A stretch of DNA of 64,000 bases from Microbacterium sp. TNHR37B. Its GTDB lineage: Bacteria; Actinomycetota; Actinomycetes; Actinomycetales; Microbacteriaceae. Shown here in pieces: positions 17,537 to 26,787 of this stretch; the first letter of the stretch is position 1, and each line of letters begins with the position of its first letter. The DNA is taken from assembly GCF_001620065.1 (NCBI RefSeq), contig NZ_LQGV01000001.1, forward strand, positions 1 through 64,000, given 5' to 3'. A model generated the notes under the pieces. It searched no databases. It was not told the origin of the DNA and was given only the letters and a program-made list of their open reading frames with translations. Both the position numbers and the translations under genes were made by a program.

Positions 17537-17583
17537 GTCAACTGGGTTGACTACATTATGGTCAACCTGGATGACTAATGCAA
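17537..17583 (-). promoter_or_regulatory. Promoter with two overlapping operator repeats for the hydrolase gene
   Basis: On the minus strand TTGCAT and CATAAT are separated by 17 nt and form a plausible sigma-70 promoter (17555-17583). Two similar palindromes sit on it: GTCAAC-TGG-GTTGAC at 17537-17551 is perfect and lies at the likely transcription start, and GTCAAC-CTG-GATGAC at 17561-17575 is imperfect and lies in the spacer. Their starts are 24 bp apart. This is the layout of a repressible promoter; the adjacent MarR protein is the first candidate. Confidence 0.6.
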
Positions 17584-17704
17584 GCCTGCAAGAGGTCGCG
17601 ACTGCACGGCGCCTCTCCGAGGCGGGGCGGCAGCCTGCGGCGCTCCCGAAGGGGATCAAGCGAATTTTCATTACGTCTTGAAATTTTGCCACCGGTTACC
17701 CATA

Positions 17705-17718
17705 CTGATTTTGATCAG
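17705..17718. promoter_or_regulatory. Inverted repeat upstream of TetR gene
   Basis: CTGAT-TTTG-ATCAG is a 5-bp inverted repeat 29 bp before the TetR ATG, in a locally AT-rich stretch. It could be the autoregulatory site of the glycoside-cluster regulator. Short repeats like this also occur by chance. Confidence 0.35.
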
Positions 17719-17746
17719 CTGTTGAATTTTGAAAGCGAGGGCGCAC

Positions 17747-18430
17747 ATGGGCACGGTCGAGCCGTCGGCAACCGATGTTGCGGCTCTGCGCTCGGACGGG
17801 CGGCCTCGTCGTCGGGGACCGTATGGGAAGTCCGCGATTACCCGAAACGCGATCCTTGACGCCGCCGGCCGTGCTCTTCAATTGCACGGTTACCGGGGCG
17901 CGTCCTTGCGGATGATCGGCGAGCTCGCGGGGATCGATCAGTCCGGCATCATGCACTATTTCCCCTCGAAAGAGGCTCTGATGCTCGCTGTGCTCGAGCA
18001 GGCGGACCCGGAATCGGCCGGGTTCTCCGCCGCTCATCCGATCGAGAGCCTCGCGGATGTCCCCAACGCGATGCTGGACCTTGCCCGCGCGAACATGCGT
18101 GACCCAGCCGCGATGGGGACGTTCGCGGTGCTCGAAGCGGAGGCCACCGCTGTTGAGCACCCGCTGAACAGTTACTTCCGCGAGCGGGGGGAACGACGTC
18201 GAGGCAGCCTGGCTACCTGGTTTCGCCTGGTGTCCGAGGCAGGACTGATGAGGCCGGGTGTCGATCCCGATGTCGCGGCCAGCTCGCTGCTGGCGCTGTG
18301 GCAAGGGATCGAGATCCAGTGGTTGAACGCCCCAGCTGGCCTTGACGTCGCCCGACACCTCGAGGTTTTCCTCTCCCTCGTCCTCGCCGACGAATGGGAA
18401 GCCCGCTTGCGTCAGCTCGACGCCCGTTGA
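17747..18430 (+). CDS. TetR-family regulator of the glycoside-use cluster
   Basis: The protein has 227 residues. The ATG with a GAGGG site upstream is preferred over a TTG 18 nt earlier. The N-terminal helix-turn-helix is YRGASLRMIGELAGIDQSG then IMHYFPSKEALML, at about 45-85. The C-terminal domain is helical. It starts a co-directional run with an MFS transporter, GH42, GH3 and an epimerase, so it probably controls them in response to a glycoside. Confidence 0.88.
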   Translation: MGTVEPSATDVAALRSDGRPRRRGPYGKSAITRNAILDAAGRALQLHGYRGASLRMIGELAGIDQSGIMHYFPSKEALMLAVLEQADPESAGFSAAHPIESLADVPNAMLDLARANMRDPAAMGTFAVLEAEATAVEHPLNSYFRERGERRRGSLATWFRLVSEAGLMRPGVDPDVAASSLLALWQGIEIQWLNAPAGLDVARHLEVFLSLVLADEWEARLRQLDAR

Positions 18431-18501
18431 GGGCCGCCACGGACGCTGCTAGCTCCACCACCCGTTCCTAACCTGACCACCGCCGCCCACTCTGAAGGAC
18501 A

Positions 18502-19845
18502 ATGATGTCGAACCTGCCTCCGCTCACCCCACCCGATTCCTCGCCGGTCGATCCCGCGATGACGGACCCGACTTTGCGCGATCGCGTCACGGACGTCACC
18601 AGGAGCAACGTGACGGTGGGTCCGGTTTCGCTGTCCCGGTTCAACTGGCGAGTTGCGATCGGACTCTTCGTCGGTGGTGCGCTGTGGATCGGTCCATACA
18701 TCGCCAGTATCGCCGTGCTGATGCCGGCCCTTGTCGCCGAGGTCGCGCCGGACGAGAAGATCGGCCTCGTCGCGACAATGGGTCTTCTCGGCGCCCTGCT
18801 CTCGCTCGTGTCCAACATTGTGTTCGGGGCGCTGTCGGACCTGACGCGATCACGGTTCGGCAAGCGCGTCCCGTGGATGGTCGGCGGCGGTATCGCGACC
18901 GGCCTTGCCCTATGGGGCTTCTCGACCTCGACCACGCTCGTCGCGCTCGTTGCGTGGTGGTGCGCGTTCATGCTCCTTCTGAACGCCATCATTGCCCCGA
19001 TGGTGGCCGTCATCTCCGACCGGGTCACCACGAAGTATCGCGGCACTGTCTCGGCTGTCTACGGGGTGGCTCTCACCGTGGGCGCGACCGTCGCCTCCAT
19101 CACTGCTGCAATGTTCATTTCGAGCCCCCGGCAGGGTCTGGTGATCTTTGCCGTGGCCGTTGGCCTGTCGGGACTGGTCTTCGCGGTGATCGCTCCCGAG
19201 ACATCGAACAGAGACGAACCGCGCGCTCGCCTCAGCGCGCGCATGCTGCTCAGCAACATCAAGTTCCCTCGACGAGGCGCCCGCGACTACTACCTGGCGC
19301 TGTTTGGGAAGTTCTTCGTCATCGCCGGGGCGTACTCGCTCAGCAACTATCAGCTTTACATCCTCCTGGACTACATCGGCTTAGACGATCAGGGTGCCGG
19401 ATCGGTCATCGCCATCGCGGGGAGCATTGGGCTTCTGGTCTCCCTGGTCGTCGGGTTCGCCGCTGGACCCCTGTCGGACAAGGTCGGTCGGCGGAAGCCG
19501 TTCGTGATCGGCGCCGCTATCGTCCTCGCCATCGGCGCGATCTTCCCGTTCTTCGCCCCGTTCGCTTGGGCGATGATTGTCGCGGCGACCATCAGCGCAT
19601 TCGGCAACGCCATCTTCAGCTCCGTCGATCAAGCACTGAACGTCGAAGTGCTGCCGAACAAGGAGCACGCGGCCAAAGACCTCGGGATCTTGAACATGGC
19701 CAACTCCGGTGGACAGATGCTCGGCCCGGTGATCACCTCGATCATCGTCACGATCACCGGCGGGTACCAGGGAGCGTTCATCACGGCGTTCGTGCTGATC
19801 ATCGCCGCCGCGATCACGCTCACCTTCATCCGGAAAGTCCGCTGA
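18502..19845 (+). CDS. MFS transporter of the glycoside-use cluster
   Basis: The protein has 447 residues with about 12 spans after a hydrophilic N-terminus of 50 residues. The MFS loop motif between spans 2 and 3 is visible (GALSDLTRSRFGKRVP), with its counterpart between spans 8 and 9 (GPLSDKVGRRKP). A GAAGGA site precedes the tandem ATGs. Its position between a TetR gene and two glycosidases suggests uptake of a glycoside or release of an aglycone. Confidence 0.9.
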   Translation: MMSNLPPLTPPDSSPVDPAMTDPTLRDRVTDVTRSNVTVGPVSLSRFNWRVAIGLFVGGALWIGPYIASIAVLMPALVAEVAPDEKIGLVATMGLLGALLSLVSNIVFGALSDLTRSRFGKRVPWMVGGGIATGLALWGFSTSTTLVALVAWWCAFMLLLNAIIAPMVAVISDRVTTKYRGTVSAVYGVALTVGATVASITAAMFISSPRQGLVIFAVAVGLSGLVFAVIAPETSNRDEPRARLSARMLLSNIKFPRRGARDYYLALFGKFFVIAGAYSLSNYQLYILLDYIGLDDQGAGSVIAIAGSIGLLVSLVVGFAAGPLSDKVGRRKPFVIGAAIVLAIGAIFPFFAPFAWAMIVAATISAFGNAIFSSVDQALNVEVLPNKEHAAKDLGILNMANSGGQMLGPVITSIIVTITGGYQGAFITAFVLIIAAAITLTFIRKVR

Positions 19846-19892
19846 CTCCGCCCACCGCCCCAACAAACGACGACATCACAGCCAGGAAGACG

Positions 19893-21989
19893 ATGCCCCA
19901 CGATTTCACCCAGGTCCTCTTCGGTGCGGCCTACTACCACGAGTACCAGCCCACCGAGCGGCTCCGCCAAGACTTCGACGAAATGAAAGCGGCCGGGTTC
20001 ACCGTGATCCGGATCGGGGAGTCCGTCTGGTCGACCTGGGAGCCTGAGGACGGCGTCTTCGACCTGGAGTGGATCGTGCCGGTGCTGGAGATGGCGAAGG
20101 AGTACGGCATCGGGGTGATCCTCGGCACCCCGACCTACGCGATCCCGCCGTGGCTGCAACGCCGCTACCCAGAAATCAACGTGGACGTCGCGACCGGGAA
20201 ACCGCTCGGCTGGGGGCTGCGGCAAGAGATCGACATCTCCCACGCCGCGTTCCGGTTCCACGCCGAACGGGTCGTCCGCGCCATCCTTGCCCGCCACGCC
20301 GCCCACCCGGCGATCATCGGCTTCCAGGTCGACAACGAACCCGGCGCGTGGGTGCTGCACAATCACGGGGTCTTCGAACGGTTCCGCGATTCCCTCCGCC
20401 ACCGCTACGGCACAGTCGAGGTCCTGAACCGGGAGTGGGGACTGACCTACTGGTCTCACCGGTTGTCGGATTGGAGTGACCTGTGGCGGCCCGACGCGAA
20501 CTCGTTGCCGCAGTATGCCCTGGCCTGGCAGAGCTTCCAAGCGGACCTGTTGACGGAGTTCATGGCGTGGCAGACCGGGATCGTCAACGAGTACGCCGGG
20601 GACCGGTTCGTGACCACCTGCATGTCCTATGGCCGGCCTACCCTCCGAGACGACGCTGTCGGTGAGCTGTTCACGATCACCGCCGGGAATCCGTATTTCA
20701 AGGCGCAGGACGCTCTGGCGTTGCCCAGCACCGAGATCCTTCCGCAGACCTGGTGGACGCAGGGCACCTGGGGGTTGTACCACTCGGCGGATTGGATGTT
20801 CGGCACCCGCCATGAGCCGTTCCTGGTTACTGAGGTCGGTGCCGGATCGATCGGGCTATCCGCGATGAATAACCCTGCGTACCCCGGGCAGCGCCGGCAG
20901 AGCGTGTGGGCACTGATCAGCCGCGGCGCCCAGATGATCGAGTACTGGCACTGGCACACCCTGCACTTCGGTCCCGAAACCTACTGGGGCGGTGTCCTGC
21001 CACACAGCCAGCAGCCCGGCCGCACCTACCGCGACATCGCCGCGATCGGTGAAGAGCTGAACCAACTCGGTGACCGGATCGTGGGTCTAATCCCGGACGC
21101 GGAGGTGGGGTTGCTGTACGACTACCCGAGCAAATGGGCTCTCGCCGGGTTCGGTCCGCTGCCCGACGGTGACGGAGGCCGGGCCGACTCCTATTCGCCG
21201 TTCGTGCAAGCGTTCGAGCGGGGCGTTTTCGACGCCGGCCTGCAAACCCGCCTCTTCCACGCCTCCCAGTTGCTCGAGCACGACCCGGCCCGCACCGCAG
21301 CGTCCGTCCCCATCTTTGTGGCCGCCGCGTACTACGCCGCCGATGACCGCATCCTGGACTGGTTGACCGCCTACGCCGAGGCCGGCGGCCACCTCATCAT
21401 CGGACCGCGCACCGGATACGCCGACACCGAGGCGCGCGCCCGCCTCGAGGTCGCCCCAGCCCGTCTGCACGGTCCTGCCGGAGCCTGGTACGACGAGTAC
21501 TCCAACATCGACCAGCCGGTGACCGTGACCGGTGTCGCGGAGGATCTCGTGCTGCCCGCCGACGCGGCCGGCCTGGAATGGATCGAGTCCTACCAGGCGG
21601 CCGGCGCGGACGTTATCGCCCGCTACGAACACCCCTTCCATGGTGACTACGCCGCCGTCACCACCACCGCGGCCGGCGCGGGCCGGGTCACAACGGTCGG
21701 CACCCTCCCGAACCCGCAATTCGCGGACGCACTGTTCCGGTGGGCCGCAGCACGCGCCGATCTGCACCCGTGGGTCCCGGCCGGCTCCAGCACCCGCGTG
21801 CACAGCGCCGTGAACCGGGCAGGGGAACGCTTGCACGTCATCCAGAACTGGTCCTGGACCCCGACCGAGATCGACGCACCGTTCCCCATGACCGACCTGC
21901 ACACCGGCGCCTCTATCGACCGCGGCGACACCCTCTCCCTTGGACCCTGGGACGTCACCGTGACGGTCACGCAGGCCACAACCCGATGA
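19893..21989 (+). CDS. Beta-galactosidase-like glycoside hydrolase family 42
   Basis: The protein has 698 residues. The start ATG reads MPHDFTQ with GGAAG upstream; the longer open frame through the MFS gene is a shadow. The GH42 TIM barrel is clear: FGAAYYHEYQP and IRIGESVWSTWEPEDG at the N-terminus, the acid/base Glu149 in VDNEPG, and the nucleophile Glu314 in LVTEVGAG. The trimerisation and C-terminal beta domains follow. There is no signal peptide, so it acts inside the cell on imported glycosides. Confidence 0.93.
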   Translation: MPHDFTQVLFGAAYYHEYQPTERLRQDFDEMKAAGFTVIRIGESVWSTWEPEDGVFDLEWIVPVLEMAKEYGIGVILGTPTYAIPPWLQRRYPEINVDVATGKPLGWGLRQEIDISHAAFRFHAERVVRAILARHAAHPAIIGFQVDNEPGAWVLHNHGVFERFRDSLRHRYGTVEVLNREWGLTYWSHRLSDWSDLWRPDANSLPQYALAWQSFQADLLTEFMAWQTGIVNEYAGDRFVTTCMSYGRPTLRDDAVGELFTITAGNPYFKAQDALALPSTEILPQTWWTQGTWGLYHSADWMFGTRHEPFLVTEVGAGSIGLSAMNNPAYPGQRRQSVWALISRGAQMIEYWHWHTLHFGPETYWGGVLPHSQQPGRTYRDIAAIGEELNQLGDRIVGLIPDAEVGLLYDYPSKWALAGFGPLPDGDGGRADSYSPFVQAFERGVFDAGLQTRLFHASQLLEHDPARTAASVPIFVAAAYYAADDRILDWLTAYAEAGGHLIIGPRTGYADTEARARLEVAPARLHGPAGAWYDEYSNIDQPVTVTGVAEDLVLPADAAGLEWIESYQAAGADVIARYEHPFHGDYAAVTTTAAGAGRVTTVGTLPNPQFADALFRWAAARADLHPWVPAGSSTRVHSAVNRAGERLHVIQNWSWTPTEIDAPFPMTDLHTGASIDRGDTLSLGPWDVTVTVTQATTR

Positions 21990-22062
21990 CCCCCACACTC
22001 ACACCCACAGCTCACACGACCGGCGGGCCACCTCTCCGCCGACACGTGCCGAAGGAGACGCC

Positions 22063-24288
22063 ATGACCGTCGACCCGTCCACCCTCACCCTCGCCGAGAA
22101 GGCGTCGCTGCTGTCCGGCCGTGACCTGTGGTCCACCCAGGACCTTCCGGAGCACGACGTCCCTGCCGTGGTCCTCGCCGACGGCCCCCACGGGGTGCGG
22201 CCCCCCGACCTTTCCGGCAACAACACCGGGGTGAGCGCAAGCCTGCCCGCTACCTGCTTCCCGCCCGCGGTCGGCGTGGGGGCCAGCTGGGACCGGGACC
22301 TCGCCGCCCGGATGGGAACCCGCCTGGGCCAGGAAGCGGCAGCTCTCGGCGTGAACGTGCTCCTCGGCCCGGGCGTGAATATCAAACGCTCACCCCTGTG
22401 CGGGAGGAACTTCGAGTACTTCTCCGAAGATCCGCACCTCTCCGGTGCCCTCGGCGCCAGCTACACCGCCGCCGTCGAAGCGACCGGCACCGGCACCGCG
22501 GTGAAGCACTTCGCGGCGAACAACCAAGAGACCGACCGGATGCAGATCAGCTCCGACATCGACGAACGCACCCTCCGCGAGATCTACCTCCCCGCCTTCG
22601 AAACCGTGGTCACCACCAGCCGCCCCGCGATGGTGATGACCGCATACAACAAAGTCAACGGGGTCCCCGCATCCGCGAACCCGCACCTGATCACCGAGAT
22701 CCTGAAAACCGAGTGGGGTTTTGACGGGGTGGTCGTCTCTGACTGGGGCGCCGTCAGCGACCCCGTCGCAGCCCTCGCCGCCGGCCTGGACCTGGAGATG
22801 CCCGGAACCATCGACAGCGCCGACCGCATCATCGACGCGGTCACGTCGGGGCGGATCGCCGAATCCGTGGTTGATGACGCCGTCCGGCGCGTCCTGCAGC
22901 TCGGCGCGTTCGTGCGCCCCGCCAGTGGCAGCATCGACATCGACGCCGGCCACGCCCTGGCGAAGGACCTCGCGTTGGGCTGCGCGGTGCTGCTCCGAAA
23001 CACCAACGACACCCTTCCCCTGGACCAGGCAGCGCGGATCGCCGTCATCGGGGAGTTCGCTGTCACCCCCCGCTATCAGGGTGGCGGCAGCTCCCACGTC
23101 ACCCCCACCCGAGTCGACGCCGCCCTCGACTCCATCACCGCCCTCGCATCTCGCAGCAACCAGCAGGTCACCTACGCGCCCGGATTCCGTCTCCGCGGCA
23201 ACGACCAGGACCCGGCGCTGATCGACGACGCCGTCCGGGCCGCCCACGGCAGCGACATCGCGATCGTCTTTGTAGGTCTCGCCGCCGAGGACGAATCCGA
23301 AGGCTTCGACCGCACCAGCATCGACCTGCCCCAAGAGCAGGTCGCCGTCATCCAAGCGGTCGCCGCGACGGGTACGAAAACTGTCGTCGTCCTCTCCCAC
23401 GGGGGCGTCGTGTCGCTGGAAGGGTGGCACGACGATGTCGACGCGATCCTCGACGCGACACTGCTGGGCCAAGCGGGCGGTTCCGCGATCGCCGACCTGC
23501 TTTACGGGGTCGTGTCCCCGTCCGGGCACCTAGCCGAGACAATCCCGCTGACGCTGAAAGACACCCCCAGCTACCTCACGTTCCCCGGCGAACAAGGCCA
23601 CTCCCGGTACGGCGAAGGCGTCATGGTCGGCTACCGCCACTTCAGCTCCCTGAACCGGCCGGTCCGGTACCCGTTCGGGCACGGCCTCAGCTACACCACC
23701 TTCCATACCGAGGACCTGACCGTGGAGGTCACCGGCTCCGCCGATGTCACCGCCCGGGTGACCGTCACGAACACCGGAAGCAGGCGGGCAGCGCACGTCG
23801 TGCAGTTGTATGTCGCCACCGAGGAGGGCCCCGTCCGCCGGCCCGTGCGGGAGCTGCGCGGGTTCGACAAGATCACCCTCGACCCCGGCGAGACCCGCAC
23901 CGTCACCCTCACCTTGAACCGACGGGCGTTCGCCTACTGGGACATCGACGCCCACGACTGGGTCGTCGCCCCCGGCCGGTACAGCATTCTCATCGGAGAC
24001 TCCGTCGACACCATCGTCGCCGTCCAGGCCGTCGAGCTGGCCGGGGAACCCCGCGCCGCCGTCCTGTCCCTGGACTCGGCGGTGGGGGAGTGGTTCGCGC
24101 ACCCCGTCGTGGGCAGCATCCTCATCGATGGGCTGACCGCGGCGATGGGCGGCGAGGAGCAGAACGGGATGGGCGTGGACGGGCTGCGGATGGTCGAGTC
24201 GATGCCGATGCGGCAATTCCTGGGCTTCACCCAGGGCGCCTTCACCCTCGAAGCCGCCGAACAGCTCCTCGAACTCAGCCGCACCTGA
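22063..24288 (+). CDS. Glycoside hydrolase family 3 beta-glucosidase-like enzyme
   Basis: The protein has 741 residues. GH3 features include LADGPHGVR, the KHFAANNQE segment (Lys148-His149) and the nucleophile Asp227 in VVVSDWGAV. The second alpha/beta domain carries GGGSSHV, and a fibronectin-III-like C-terminal domain includes YPFGHGLSYTTF. No secretion signal is present. With the GH42 enzyme and the MFS transporter it would hydrolyse oligosaccharide or plant-glycoside substrates in the cytoplasm. Confidence 0.93.
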   Translation: MTVDPSTLTLAEKASLLSGRDLWSTQDLPEHDVPAVVLADGPHGVRPPDLSGNNTGVSASLPATCFPPAVGVGASWDRDLAARMGTRLGQEAAALGVNVLLGPGVNIKRSPLCGRNFEYFSEDPHLSGALGASYTAAVEATGTGTAVKHFAANNQETDRMQISSDIDERTLREIYLPAFETVVTTSRPAMVMTAYNKVNGVPASANPHLITEILKTEWGFDGVVVSDWGAVSDPVAALAAGLDLEMPGTIDSADRIIDAVTSGRIAESVVDDAVRRVLQLGAFVRPASGSIDIDAGHALAKDLALGCAVLLRNTNDTLPLDQAARIAVIGEFAVTPRYQGGGSSHVTPTRVDAALDSITALASRSNQQVTYAPGFRLRGNDQDPALIDDAVRAAHGSDIAIVFVGLAAEDESEGFDRTSIDLPQEQVAVIQAVAATGTKTVVVLSHGGVVSLEGWHDDVDAILDATLLGQAGGSAIADLLYGVVSPSGHLAETIPLTLKDTPSYLTFPGEQGHSRYGEGVMVGYRHFSSLNRPVRYPFGHGLSYTTFHTEDLTVEVTGSADVTARVTVTNTGSRRAAHVVQLYVATEEGPVRRPVRELRGFDKITLDPGETRTVTLTLNRRAFAYWDIDAHDWVVAPGRYSILIGDSVDTIVAVQAVELAGEPRAAVLSLDSAVGEWFAHPVVGSILIDGLTAAMGGEEQNGMGVDGLRMVESMPMRQFLGFTQGAFTLEAAEQLLELSRT

Positions 24289-24364
24289 GTCCGCACGACC
24301 GAACCTTCGCGCGGGGCAGCGGCAACCGCCGAAACCTTACAAACGAACCATACGAAAGGACCCG

Positions 24365-25861
24365 ATGGGCACCCAGACTGCCTCGCGAACACGCGTGTTC
24401 TTAACCGGCGCGGCCGGCAACTGGGGCCGGAAAGTGCTCGACGAATTCCGTGCACACGCCGACGAGTTCGACGTCGTCGCGCTCGTATTGCCATCCCCGA
24501 AAGACCTCGCGGTGATTCATCAATACGAGGACATGGAAAACCTTCACGTGGTGTTCGGGGACCTCACTGACTACCCGACGGTCGAATCCTGCGTCCGCGG
24601 CGCTGACTTCGTTCTTCACATCGGTGCAGTCGTGTCCCCGTTCGCCGACGACCACCCAGCCTTGGCTCATGCCGTGAACGTCGGCAGCATGCACAACATC
24701 ATCCGCGCGGTCGCCGCGCAGCCCGACCCCGGCGCGATCGGCGTGGTCGGGGTTGGCTCCATCGCCGAGACCGGAGACCGCAACCCCCCACACCACTGGA
24801 GCCGCATCGGCGACCCCCTTCAAGTTGCCCGCTACGACGAATACGGCCAAAGCAAGATCATCGCCGAGAAAGAACTCGTCGACTCCGGGCTACCCAAGTG
24901 GGCATGGGTGCGCCAGACCGGGATCTTCCACCCCGGCATGCTCGAGATCCGCGACCCGATCATGACCCATTCACCCTTCGAAGGCGTCATGGAATGGGTG
25001 TCGGTCGAAGACGCCGCCCGCCTCATGGTCAACATCTGCGGACCCGACGTGCCCGAGGAATTCTGGGGCGGCCTCTACAACATCGGCGGTGGGGACGGCT
25101 GGCGGCTCACGAACTGGGAACTGCAGACCCAGATGACCGCAGCATTAGGCGTCACCGACGTCAGGAAGTGGTACGACCGGAACTGGTTCGCGACCCGCAA
25201 CTTCCACGGCTCCTGGTACACCGACTCCGACCGGCTCGAAGAACTCGTCCCCTTCCGCCGCGACACCTTCGACGACGCCCTCCGCCGAGCCATCACCGCC
25301 AACCCCGGCCTAAAGATCGCCGGGAAAATACCCGCCTGGGTGGTGAAGAACCTCGTCCTGAAACCCCTGACCCTGAAACCACGCGGCACCATGGGCTTCG
25401 TCCGCGACGGCGACGACGAAAAGCTCACCGCCTACTTCGGCTCCCGCGCAGACTGGGAACAGATCGGCGACTGGACCACGTTCTGGCCACCCCGCCCCGA
25501 CCGAGAACCGTCCTACCTCGACCACGGCTACGACGAAACCAAACCCCCCACCCAATGGAGCGCCCTGGACTACATCGAGGCCGCATCCTTCCGCGGCGGA
25601 GAACTCCTCACCGCCGACGTCACCCGCGGCGACACCACTACACCCCTGACCTGGCGGTGCGGATTCGGACACGAATTCACTGGCAGCCCCCGGCTCATCC
25701 TTACCGCCGGACACTGGTGCCCCGACTGCGTCAAAGACACCGCCGGATACCCCGAACAGGCCCACCGCAACCGCTTCCTCGGCCAACTCCGCACCAGCCC
25801 GGTTTCGGCGCTGTCACTTGAAAGCCCTCTAACAGACGACCCCCGAGCACGGGTAAAGTAG
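24365..25861 (+). CDS. NAD-dependent epimerase/dehydratase with C-terminal Zn-ribbon-like part, 3' end replaced
   Basis: The protein has 498 residues. The Rossmann motif is TGAAGNWG (about 14-21), and an extended-SDR Tyr-x3-Lys-like pair appears in YDEYGQSKIIAEKEL. After about residue 300 comes an unusual extension with RCGFGHEF ... HWCPDCV, a possible CxnH/CxxC metal ribbon. The last 25 residues, from about RTSPVSALSLES, do not look like a continuation of the domain. I infer a recombination junction near 25.8 kb that removed the native end. It is the last gene of the glycoside cluster. Confidence 0.75.
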   Translation: MGTQTASRTRVFLTGAAGNWGRKVLDEFRAHADEFDVVALVLPSPKDLAVIHQYEDMENLHVVFGDLTDYPTVESCVRGADFVLHIGAVVSPFADDHPALAHAVNVGSMHNIIRAVAAQPDPGAIGVVGVGSIAETGDRNPPHHWSRIGDPLQVARYDEYGQSKIIAEKELVDSGLPKWAWVRQTGIFHPGMLEIRDPIMTHSPFEGVMEWVSVEDAARLMVNICGPDVPEEFWGGLYNIGGGDGWRLTNWELQTQMTAALGVTDVRKWYDRNWFATRNFHGSWYTDSDRLEELVPFRRDTFDDALRRAITANPGLKIAGKIPAWVVKNLVLKPLTLKPRGTMGFVRDGDDEKLTAYFGSRADWEQIGDWTTFWPPRPDREPSYLDHGYDETKPPTQWSALDYIEAASFRGGELLTADVTRGDTTTPLTWRCGFGHEFTGSPRLILTAGHWCPDCVKDTAGYPEQAHRNRFLGQLRTSPVSALSLESPLTDDPRARVK

Positions 25862-25890
25862 CGCCCTGCCGTCGCCTTCCTCGCCGGCCC

Positions 25891-26043
25891 TATTCGCTTC
25901 TAGGTCCACTCCCGCTCCAGTACTGGAAGATCGCCGCTTGGGCCGACGCAAACGGGGTGCTCGCCGCGGCAGGGTTGGTGCTCGATCAGACGCCCGAGCT
26001 CGACGACATCGACCTGCGCCAGACCATGCAAGCCATCACCTAA
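25891..26043 (+). pseudogene. C-terminal gene fragment after the glycoside cluster
   Basis: A frame without a plausible start encodes a protein-like tail with QYWKIAAWADANGVLAAAG and a stop. It lies immediately after the abnormal 3' end of the epimerase gene and looks like the remaining end of a gene whose front was lost in the same rearrangement. I do not recognise the family. Confidence 0.3.
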
Positions 26044-26096
26044 CACGCGACGTGCCCCGAGAACGATCGTCTATGGCCTGGAGTGCCTCTTTTCAA

Positions 26097-26594
26097 TCAG
26101 CCGAGGTGGGTCGATGGGATCTGGTAGCCGTACGTCCTGGCGAGGGCGTGGACGTCGATGAGGTCCTTGGAGGTGGGAGCGTATGCCGTCTTGAAGCGGA
26201 ACATCCACTCGGGCGCGATGCATCGTACGGTCAGGCCGCCCAACTCGGCCGATCCTGTCAGCGATGCCGCCGGGTACTCGATCCCGTAGACGTGGACCCC
26301 AGCGGGGTCGAACTCGAAGACGTGAACATCTATGGAGCGAATCTGCGCGTCGGTGAGGACGTAGTTCCACGGTTGCGCCTCGCGGTGCAGGTTCAACGAG
26401 AAGCCCCTAGACGCGAGCCAAGAGCGCAGGAGTCCCTCGGAATCACGGGACACGGCGATGTCGAGGTCGTCGTGGTCGCGCAAGAGGGTCGGAGCACCGA
26501 CAAGCGCCTCTACGCACCAACCGCCGTCGAGCCACACCGCGATCCGTGCGTCATCCAATCCGCGTAGCAACGCCACGGTGTCAGAGAACTGCAT
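26097..26594 (-). CDS. Nucleotidyltransferase-domain protein, lincosamide nucleotidyltransferase-like
   Basis: The protein has 165 residues with the Lnu(A)/aminoglycoside-adenylyltransferase-like start AVWLDGGWCVEALVG, then the metal-binding HDDLDIAV (Asp-x-Asp). A C-terminal KTAYAPTSKDLIDVHAL segment (K-x-K/D-x-x-D-x-x-D) is typical of these enzymes. The family transfers AMP to lincosamides or similar drugs; activity cannot be claimed from sequence alone. It is a single gene with no obvious operon partner. Confidence 0.75.
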   Translation of the reverse strand: MQFSDTVALLRGLDDARIAVWLDGGWCVEALVGAPTLLRDHDDLDIAVSRDSEGLLRSWLASRGFSLNLHREAQPWNYVLTDAQIRSIDVHVFEFDPAGVHVYGIEYPAASLTGSAELGGLTVRCIAPEWMFRFKTAYAPTSKDLIDVHALARTYGYQIPSTHLG

Positions 26595-26787
26595 AAGTCC
26601 ATCGTGACAGGCCTAGGACGATCGTTTCTGCTCTATGGCCCACTGATAAGCCGGTTCAACGATGCAGACGCCTCCACGCGATAGTCGCCCACGGAGGAGC
26701 GCAGCCAGAAAGGTATGCCGCCTCGAAACCCGCATCCGGGACGGTTGTCTCGGTCCACACTTTCGGGCGAGTCGTCGCCCTAACGAT

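Noticed and set aside
18684..19892. Upstream extension of the GH42 frame to 1101 residues
   Set aside because: It runs out of frame through the MFS gene and is Arg/His-rich. A ribosome-binding site and the family N-terminus place the start at 19893.
25800..25862. Insertion-sequence inverted repeat at the foreign 3' end of the epimerase gene
   Set aside because: No matching second end, target duplication or transposase remnant could be found in the neighbourhood.
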